From: Eubacterium sp.
GTDB taxonomy: Bacteria > Bacillota > Clostridia > Lachnospirales > Lachnospiraceae
Direction of reading: 5' to 3'
DNA length: 48,677 nt
NCBI GenBank assembly: GCA_022764165.1
Contig: JALERM010000184.1
Span: 1 to 48,677, forward strand
The notes under the pieces were generated by a model. The model ran no database searches. It had not been told where the DNA came from and saw only the letters and a list, made by a program, of their open reading frames with translations. The translations under genes and the position numbers were made by a program. Of the stretch, positions 41,873 through 48,677 are shown one piece after another. Numbering within the stretch: the stretch's first letter is position 1; every line of letters begins with the position of its first letter.

Positions 41873-44404
41873 TCATTTCAAATAGGGAACCATCACGTCA
41901 TAGAACTTCTTGCTCCATTCAGCATGGAACCGGGCCATCTGCAGCCAATCTATTTCATTCTCGATACTGACACCATCCAACTGACAGAATATCTTGGAGG
42001 ACTTGATATCATCCCCGCGATTCCAAACAAGTGAAACACCAAGGGCATTCTCAATATCTGCTTTATGAATCTGCAATGCATCAAAGGTCTTCTTGTTATC
42101 TTCCTTTTTTGATTTACCAAAGTACATCTCCACACGCGCAGAGTCATAATTTGCAACACAGCAAATACCAAATCCACTGATACCAAAAAATCCACTGATC
42201 CAGTTTTCTTTCGAGGCATTTACATTACTGAATGATCCACCTTCACCATGCGCCTCTTTGATGTAATCCAGTGCATAAGTCCAGTATCGACGTCGAAGCT
42301 CATATCTGGAGCCTGCTTCATCACCTGTACTTTCATTTTCATCACGCAGATAAAATACCAGATCAGTCGGGTCAGCATCATATAGCTTAAAGAATCTCTT
42401 AAGCAGAGACATCTTCAAGCTGGTACTGGTATTCTTTTCAACATAAATATCTTCATCAATCTGAATTGCCCCACGAAGGTCATCTGCATGATTGCTTACA
42501 TACTGGGCGAGTTCGGTGCTGGATTCAGTTGCGTATGCCAATTTCACAAGGATTGACTTATCCTCGGCATGAAGAATTTTCAATACCCGTTCAAACATCT
42601 CTACCCAGCTGGCAACGGGCTGTTCCGTATTTTTATAACTAAATCGTGCAATCAAACGCCCACTCAGCACAGCATCATCATCCAGGCTATAAGAATCCAT
42701 TTGCTTCTCTTCTGGCTTATATTCCGTAACCGGAGAATTCCAAATTTTGATAGCACGCCCCAGAAGATACTGACTGCGTTCTTCCAGTTCTGCAAGTGTC
42801 CATCTCTCTTTCATAGCTATGTAAGTATTCATACGGATACCGCTGTTAACGAATCCATTTTTCATCGTTTTCTTTTCATAAAAACTGCTGTTGCTGTATT
42901 TCGAGTTATATGCAGTCAAGGTAAGATTAGCAATTCTATGAATCCATGTCTCATGAATCCGTTCATAATCATCTCCCAATTCTTTAATCCAGATCGGGGT
43001 AAGGTGTTGTGGCATAATATGTTCGATAGAATAGATACCATCATCGCAATGACTGTAGACGTCCTTATCTTCTGCAGTACCGTGATTCTCCAGACGTTCC
43101 ATAATGTAAATCTTGTTTTTGCTGTTCATCTGATAAATCTGACGTTCCGTAAAGGCGGTGCCAAACTCATCATCATCCGGGAATCGAGCACGTTCCTTTT
43201 TAGACAGAAGCGCATACTTAAACTTCTCTACATAGTTGCTGTCCGTTCCATCGTATCTGATAATCTCGCGATGAAGCATAAGAAAGATTTTATTTAGGGC
43301 ATTCGTAGGCAGGTCACATATTGTTCTTCTAAACAAATAGTTTTCTGTGGTAATAAAAACCTCTGTCACCTGCGTAAAGTCCAGAATATGTTCATCATAT
43401 AAGCGAAACACTTCTAGAAAGAACGGCCTTGTTACCGTAGTCTCCAGGCGGTTCAGTCTATAGATACATCCATCCAGTTCCGTGTTTTTCGTACCGCCGC
43501 TCAGCAGAATCTGATAACGTTTTGCATATGCCAGCATATCAGCCAACAAGGTTTGGACATCAATTGCAGCTGCTTCAACAAATTCTTTAAAGTTGATGTA
43601 AATCTTCTTCTGTGAAGGGATAGCCTGCTGCTTTACACTAAGATAATCACGAATAAAAGAACTGACATCGTACTTTGTACACTCTTCAATTCTATTCCAG
43701 TATTTGTCGTAATAATCGTTCTGTTCTTTTGATGGAAGGCCCATCAGAATAAAATTGCGAATCTTATCGCCTTCGCTCAAATCAAGACCCGTAGAATTCA
43801 AACTTTCAAAAATCAACTGTGGATTATCATCGTTGTTCAATGTGATATTAATAATTTCCAGGCAGCATATGGCATCGAAAAGTTCATCAATTGTAATTTC
43901 CTGTTTCTGAATTCTATCGTAAAAATAATTATAATTTGTGGTTAGATTAGATTCACGAATATGCTCATCCACACTGTCAAATAACTTACCAAATGCCCTC
44001 TGATCATTTTTTACCGGTTTCAACTTGATTCGAGTCTCCTGTGGCTGGTATTTATCCACAAGAAAATCCTCATAAATCTGCTGACTTAGTGAAGGCGTAA
44101 CTGAAATAACCTTACCCTGAATTATCAAATTATACATAGCAAGAAGAAGCAGGGAAACTGTGGTAAGCCGCTGTTGTCCATCAATCACAAGAAATTCCGT
44201 ATTCCTTCCGGACGGCTCATACACCGAAACAAGGCTTCCAAAGAAATGACTCCTTCTATTATTTTTTATTACTTTTACAAGGTCATCATAAAGCTGCCTG
44301 CAGTTTTCCGTTTTCCAATCATAATTTCTCTAATAGACCGGAATAATAAAACGTTTCTTCGATCCTTCCATATATTCAATCAGTCTACATTCTGAACCTT
44401 TCAT
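41873..44404 (-). pseudogene. DUF262-DUF1524-DUF4268 restriction-like protein interrupted by an in-frame TAG at codon 25
   Basis: A perfect AGGAGG site precedes the ATG at 44404, which opens MKGSECRLIEYMEGSKKRF and runs IIPVY-TAG-RNYDWKTENC into the long frame. The TAG (44330-44332) replaces the conserved Gln of the DUF262 IPxYQR motif. Everything downstream is intact for 818 codons: DGQQRLTTVSLLLLAMYN, NDDNPQLIFESLNSTGLDLSEGD, the DUF1524 HNH-like SIEHIMPQHL with RIANLTLTAYNSKYSN, and a C-terminal DUF4268 domain (NVNASKENWISG, ARVEMYFGKS). DUF262-DUF1524 pairs form GmrSD-type enzymes that cut modified phage DNA. Restart at ATG 44224 would lose the DUF262 motif. It lies 75 bases behind hsdR. 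It is a recent nonsense mutant unless the stop is suppressed. Confidence 0.85.
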
Positions 44405-44479
44405 TGAACACCTCCTGTGAAACAATACCATTAATTTTTAAGCTTATAGTGCAGGAATTCCTGACGGCAGGAATCTCTC

Positions 44480-47400
44480 CTACGCCACCGCATTATCATT
44501 GATACTGTCAATCACCTTTCTGATTCCCATCCAAACCTTCAAATCAGTAAATATCTCAACAACGCTGCCCCGATCGGTAAATGGTGCTTCCTGAAGTACA
44601 GAAAAATCTTTCATCACTCCATTGTGAACAATATATTCAACAATCTGATTTACGAAATAAATCTGTCTGCTGTCAAGACTTGTATTTGTCAAATACTCTG
44701 AAAATGCTTCCTTCGCAGCATTCATATCAAGGCCGACAATTTCCCGAACAAATTCACCAAGGGGTTTTGTTCCAAATTCAAGCTCGTAATCCTGCTTAGT
44801 TCCAACTTCTTTCCATAAAATATTTTCCAGATTTGAAATGTCAGTACTTGTTAATGGCTGATTCGTCTTTAACTTTGCAATGGTAATATTGTTCTGATGC
44901 TGCCTGATATAGTACTCGGCTTTTGCTTTGTAATTCTTAAGTTCATCATTATCAAGTTCCGATTCCTTCCATTCGGTTGACAGAATCTCATCCGTAAAGT
45001 TTGTTACATACTTTATTGTATTCTTAGGAATATACTTCATTAAATCACGAAGTTTCTCCCTGATTTCCTCAAATTCATTGATACCTGCACAGTCCACATA
45101 ATCGGTATTAAGAATTCGATTAATAAAATCAGACTGTGCCTGAATTTCAGGAATATTGGCAACACCTGCAATTCCTTCCACTCGTTTAAACAAATCTTTG
45201 CGGGCTCTTGAATACTTCTTTTCTGCCAAATATGCGAGTTCTATTCCGTACATAAGTGCATCAAAACGAACGGCACTGGCTTCATCTCCATCCGGCAAAA
45301 TAAGAGGAGCAACCTCTTCCCTCACTATTAAAGTATCTTCATAAGTGAGTGCCTGATAATTTGCTTCCGTTGAATACCGGTCGACATACTTTAAGTGCTG
45401 CCTTACTGCAAAATTATCTCTTGGAAGCTCCTGAACTTTCTTACTCATTTGCTTTACAAGAGCATTTCGATATGCAATCAGTCTGTCAATCTGGTATTCT
45501 ATATCTTGTAACTTATAAGAAATTTCAAACTTAAGATTGAAAATAGCACCCTGGAGTGCAATCATATTGGCACTTGCTTTCCCCTTATTCATACGGAAAA
45601 ATTCAAAATTACCACAAAAATCGAATATGTAGAATTTCTGCTTATCTTCTCCATCAAGCAAGCCCGGACAAAGTCTTGTTCCACGCCCAATCATCTGCCA
45701 AAACTTTGCTTTACTCATGACCTTTTTAAAAAATACAAGATTCACAACCTCCGGTACATCAATACCGGTATCAAGCATATCCACTGATATAGCAATCTGC
45801 GGCATCTTCTTCGGGTCAGAGAACTCATCAATTGCGCTCTGTGCATAGGTCATATAGTTATCAATAACTTTTGCATAATTGGGCAAATGCGGATACTCCC
45901 GGTGAAATACTTCCAATATCTTTTCTGCATGATCATGATTCTTTGCAAAGATAATCGTCTTCCCAAGTTTCTGTCCATAATCAATTTTGATTCCATCCCT
46001 CATGAGAATATTTAATACTTGTCTAATGGTATCCTCATTAAATATCCATGTATTTAATGCCGATGAACCTATTGCTTCCGGCAATTCTCCATTCTCATCC
46101 TCGAATGTATTTTCATATGCTTCCTTATCTTCTTCTGACAATTCATCATAAACAATTCCCCGCTCAATAAATTTAAGCTTTGATTCAACGGAAACATAAT
46201 CTAGGAGATATCCATCTTTTACTGCCTGTGCCAGGTCATATCCATACGTTGGCACACCATTTTCCAATTCAAATACCTCGTATGTATTCTTATCAATCTC
46301 ATCCTTGGGCGTAGCGGTAAGTCCAACCAGCGGAGCATCAAAATACGTAAAAATATCTCTATACTTGTTATAAATCGATCGATGTGCTTCGTCGCAAATC
46401 AACAAGTCAAAGTGACCACAGGTAAAAAGCTTTCCCTCATGGTCATTTACTACATCAATACAATTCATCATTGTCTGATAGGTAGAAAAAACACAATGTG
46501 CATTGTAATTGTCCTTTTCCTCAACCAGATTCGTACACGATAAATTGGGAAGCATATTTACAAAACTTCTCTTTGCCTGCGTAACAAGGGAATTTCTATC
46601 TGCAAGAAAAAGAATATTCTTTACCCATCCAGATTTCAACAAAACATCACACAACGCAATTACCGTTCTCGTTTTTCCGGAACCGGTTGCCATAACAAGC
46701 AATGCTTTTCTGCGATTTTTCTCATCAAAGCTGTTACATACAGCCTTAATAGCCGCTTCCTGATAATAACGTCCGGCAATATTTTTATCTACTGTAACAT
46801 TTTTAAGACTTATCCTCATCGTCAATAGATTAAACCACTTCTCCAGGTCTCTTTTGGAATATATAAATGAGCATTTTCTCTCAGGATACTGTCCATCAAT
46901 GATATGGGTCTCAAATCCATTTGTAAGAAAAATTACAGGTCTTCTCTTATATTTCTGTTCCAGCAAATCTGCATAAAGTTTAGCCTGCTGCCTTCCTTTA
47001 GAAACATCTACGCAGGTACGTTTTGCCTCAATAACAGCCAGAGGACGATGTCTGTCATCATAAAGGACATAATCTGCATATCCCACCTCTGATTTATTCG
47101 GCATACCAGGAAGTTCAACCTCATTGATCCAGTCTTTTCCTTCTGTCCAACCGGCATCCATGATCATAGAATCTATATAGAGTTTTCTCGTCTTATACTC
47201 CGACAAATCTAAAGGCTTCGGCACATACGTCTGCTGCTGTTCCCGCCTTCGAGCGGATAATGCTTCTTTGAGTGATGCATTTTCTGCAATCAATTTTCGT
47301 AAATCCAGTTCCCGCTTTGCAGACTTCTCCTTCTCTCTGACTAATTCCTCTTTTGCTGCACTGGCCTCTTCTCTTGACTCTTTCGCTTTCCCTTTCCCAA

Positions 47401-47830
47401 TTCTGGAAATAATGATACCTTTATCAAAAGAACGTTTCTCATATTGATCGGAATAACAGTACGCAATATAATCAATGTAAATAAAAAGATTTTCCAGACA
47501 AAGCATTGCCTCATCTCGTCCAAGCTTTTTGTTACCATGTGCCACATTATTGCCAGATCTGCGAATATAATCCATTCGTTTCCAAAGGTCTGGTCCTACA
47601 ATCTGCCGGTATTCTTCTGCATTCATCAGACTCTGCAAATTGTCCTGATAGGGCATCTCCAGTGCGGTATCTACTGAATACATCCATTTTATGGCAAACT
47701 CCATCGCCCTGCGGCAGTTTATGATACTGGCCTCAGGATCCATAAGAATTATCTTCTCCGCAGATATGGCAACATCAGCAAAAGCAGCGAATTTCGATTC
47801 GTTTTTTAAATAGTCAAAATTAGTTACCAT
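44480..47830 (-). CDS. hsdR: Type I restriction enzyme R subunit (helicase-nuclease)
   Basis: The 1116-residue motor subunit translocates DNA and cuts it when the S subunit reports unmodified sites. A DUF4145 domain (about 10-130) precedes the HsdR nuclease core (VGYADYVLYDDRHRPLAVIEAKR). Next come helicase motif I (VMATGSGKTRT), motif II (DLLICDEAHRS), motif III (VGLTATP) and motif VI (QMIGRGTRLCPG), then an EcoEI-type C-terminal domain. It starts with GGGGGGAGG in front and follows hsdS by 36 bases. hsdM is not in the window and is expected beyond the right edge. All motifs are intact. Confidence 0.95.
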   Translation of the reverse strand: MVTNFDYLKNESKFAAFADVAISAEKIILMDPEASIINCRRAMEFAIKWMYSVDTALEMPYQDNLQSLMNAEEYRQIVGPDLWKRMDYIRRSGNNVAHGNKKLGRDEAMLCLENLFIYIDYIAYCYSDQYEKRSFDKGIIISRIGKGKAKESREEASAAKEELVREKEKSAKRELDLRKLIAENASLKEALSARRREQQQTYVPKPLDLSEYKTRKLYIDSMIMDAGWTEGKDWINEVELPGMPNKSEVGYADYVLYDDRHRPLAVIEAKRTCVDVSKGRQQAKLYADLLEQKYKRRPVIFLTNGFETHIIDGQYPERKCSFIYSKRDLEKWFNLLTMRISLKNVTVDKNIAGRYYQEAAIKAVCNSFDEKNRRKALLVMATGSGKTRTVIALCDVLLKSGWVKNILFLADRNSLVTQAKRSFVNMLPNLSCTNLVEEKDNYNAHCVFSTYQTMMNCIDVVNDHEGKLFTCGHFDLLICDEAHRSIYNKYRDIFTYFDAPLVGLTATPKDEIDKNTYEVFELENGVPTYGYDLAQAVKDGYLLDYVSVESKLKFIERGIVYDELSEEDKEAYENTFEDENGELPEAIGSSALNTWIFNEDTIRQVLNILMRDGIKIDYGQKLGKTIIFAKNHDHAEKILEVFHREYPHLPNYAKVIDNYMTYAQSAIDEFSDPKKMPQIAISVDMLDTGIDVPEVVNLVFFKKVMSKAKFWQMIGRGTRLCPGLLDGEDKQKFYIFDFCGNFEFFRMNKGKASANMIALQGAIFNLKFEISYKLQDIEYQIDRLIAYRNALVKQMSKKVQELPRDNFAVRQHLKYVDRYSTEANYQALTYEDTLIVREEVAPLILPDGDEASAVRFDALMYGIELAYLAEKKYSRARKDLFKRVEGIAGVANIPEIQAQSDFINRILNTDYVDCAGINEFEEIREKLRDLMKYIPKNTIKYVTNFTDEILSTEWKESELDNDELKNYKAKAEYYIRQHQNNITIAKLKTNQPLTSTDISNLENILWKEVGTKQDYELEFGTKPLGEFVREIVGLDMNAAKEAFSEYLTNTSLDSRQIYFVNQIVEYIVHNGVMKDFSVLQEAPFTDRGSVVEIFTDLKVWMGIRKVIDSINDNAVA

Positions 47831-47866
47831 ACGTTATTCCTCCCCCCTTACTGACATTTCTATCTT

Positions 47867-48677
47867 TCAGTGCTCACCATTTCTTATAAAATTTATGTTT
47901 CCTCTGAGTAATTCCACTGTTTCAGCTGTTACTGTGTTTATCATATCACTGTCAATCTTATTTTCCAGTACCTTTTGAACTACAACTTTTGATTTGTCGA
48001 CTTGTTTGCAGAAATCCATAAACTGCTTTTGAAGTTCAATCGGAGGTACGATTAAAATCAAATCTTCAATTTGCTGTTTAGCAATAGCTTCTCTTGTGGA
48101 TCCGCCACTTGTAGCAATACTCCATAACAACTTTTGGTAATTATCCTCTGTAAACATACTGCAAAGAAACTCTGGAAGTAACTTATCTTTGCATCTAACA
48201 ATGGAAACATGCTGATTAACCCTTGCAGGAAGCAACTCATTTGGTACTATGCAACATCTTGCAACAGATGCACCCGTAATATTAAGAAGCACATCATTCT
48301 CCTCAATTGTTACATTAGATAATTTATCAGCTTGTTCATCTGTAATATAAGCCAAGTCCTTATACTCAAATCGATTGTTATATACATTCATGCTACGGAT
48401 AAGTGATATACCTTCCGTACCATAGCTTTCTCTTCCACCTTTAGGAGTTGCTCCAGAACCTATTTTAGATGTCAGATTTTTACATACATCTGTTTCCCAA
48501 CCTTTTGTATTCTGAACTGGGTCACCAAAGAGTTCGACAAATCGGGCTTTGATAAGGTCATCAAGCTGTCTTAATTCTTCTTCACGAAGAGATATTATTT
48601 TTTCAAGTTTTGACAGACTATCTGCTCTCAGATTCTGTTCTTCAATACACGGAATATCTAACTCAAGCTTGTTTAAT
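47867..48677 (-). CDS. hsdS: Type I restriction specificity subunit S, C-terminal 269 residues
   Basis: The frame is open from the right edge to the TGA at 47867, so this is a partial gene; the internal ATG at 48391 is not its true start. The visible part starts with the central conserved region, a long helix (CIEEQNLRADSLSKLEKIIS, LREEELRQLDDLIKARF, VELFGDP). The second target-recognition domain follows (GSGATPKGGRESYGTEGISLIRSMNVY ... VLLNITGASVARCCIVP ... ARVNQHVSIVR). It ends with the C-terminal helix (PIELQKQFMDFCKQVDKS). It determines the DNA sequence recognised by the HsdRMS complex. Confidence 0.93.
   Translation of the reverse strand, partial: LNKLELDIPCIEEQNLRADSLSKLEKIISLREEELRQLDDLIKARFVELFGDPVQNTKGWETDVCKNLTSKIGSGATPKGGRESYGTEGISLIRSMNVYNNRFEYKDLAYITDEQADKLSNVTIEENDVLLNITGASVARCCIVPNELLPARVNQHVSIVRCKDKLLPEFLCSMFTEDNYQKLLWSIATSGGSTREAIAKQQIEDLILIVPPIELQKQFMDFCKQVDKSKVVVQKVLENKIDSDMINTVTAETVELLRGNINFIRNGEH

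Noticed and set aside
44224-44404. Taking the DUF262 gene as starting at ATG 44224
   Set aside because: The upstream frame carries a perfect ribosome site, clear family sequence and only one TAG, so the shorter frame is the remnant of an interrupted gene.
48389-48391. ATG at 48391 as the start of the S subunit
   Set aside because: The same frame continues to the right edge with typical HsdS sequence, so the gene is simply truncated by the window.

Overview
The window reads as chromosome of an anaerobic, low-GC Firmicute, most likely a Lachnospiraceae-type gut Clostridium. The basis is the Gram-positive style ribosomal-protein gene order, strong AGGAGG-type ribosome binding sites, AT-rich intergenic DNA with sharp TTGACA/TATAAT promoters, a B. 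subtilis-like L10 leader, and an anaerobe's selenium and molybdenum gene set. Genes run overwhelmingly on the minus strand. Only a cysteine desulfurase-like gene and its LysR-type regulator (23959-26051) are on the plus strand. No rRNA, tRNA, CRISPR array, transposase or integrase was recognised.

Region 1 (1-7089, read right to left) is the conserved information-processing block: prfB with a programmed +1 frameshift, then rpmG, secE, nusG, rplK, rplA, a terminator, the L10 leader, rplJ, rplL, another terminator, and rpoB, which has its own promoter and leaves the window at the left edge. The spacers are unusually structured. A degenerate array with a period of 53-54 bp lies just upstream of the rplJ promoter, two tandem hairpin repeats lie between rplJ and rplL, and a duplicated 28-nt element precedes both rplK and rplA. 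An HD-domain phosphohydrolase lies just upstream of prfB.

Region 2 (7090-20572) holds a selenium-dependent molybdenum hydroxylase (xanthine dehydrogenase-like) locus. It encodes YqeB, a YqeC-MocA fusion, and the FAD, 2Fe-2S and molybdopterin subunits. A DUF2156 protein, a DMT transporter, a membrane protein with an apparent kinase-like ATPase tail, a Cache-HAMP-PP2C phosphatase and an RsbW-like kinase follow in near-continuous order. Upstream are a purine-type NCS2 permease and an XRE-cupin regulator, each with a clear promoter.

Region 3 (20640-27411) is selenium supply: yedE transporter, tusA-like carrier, DUF3343 protein and selD, divergent from the desulfurase-like gene plus lysR, with a LysR-type palindrome between them. 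Beside it are a desulforedoxin-like small protein, a NifX-His/Cys linker-FKBP fusion and a DUF3783 protein. selA and selB are absent from the window, so selD here fits labile selenium-cofactor supply to the hydroxylase of region 2.

Region 4 (27449-35434) contains a frameshifted AAA-ATPase/nuclease pseudogene, a secreted SLH-5'-nucleotidase, a C69 dipeptidase, a transglutaminase-like protein, a methyltransferase and a histidine phosphatase.

Region 5 (35497-48677) is a defence island, all on the minus strand: type I restriction hsdS (cut by the window edge) and hsdR, a DUF262-DUF1524-DUF4268 restriction-like gene with an in-frame TAG exactly at its conserved IPxYQR glutamine, and a tightly coupled three-gene cassette. 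The cassette encodes a metallo-beta-lactamase-fold hydrolase, a trypsin-like protease with an extra C-terminal domain, and a Rad50/RloC-like ATPase with a zinc hook. It is the best candidate for a little-described system, probably related to ABC-three-component conflict systems.
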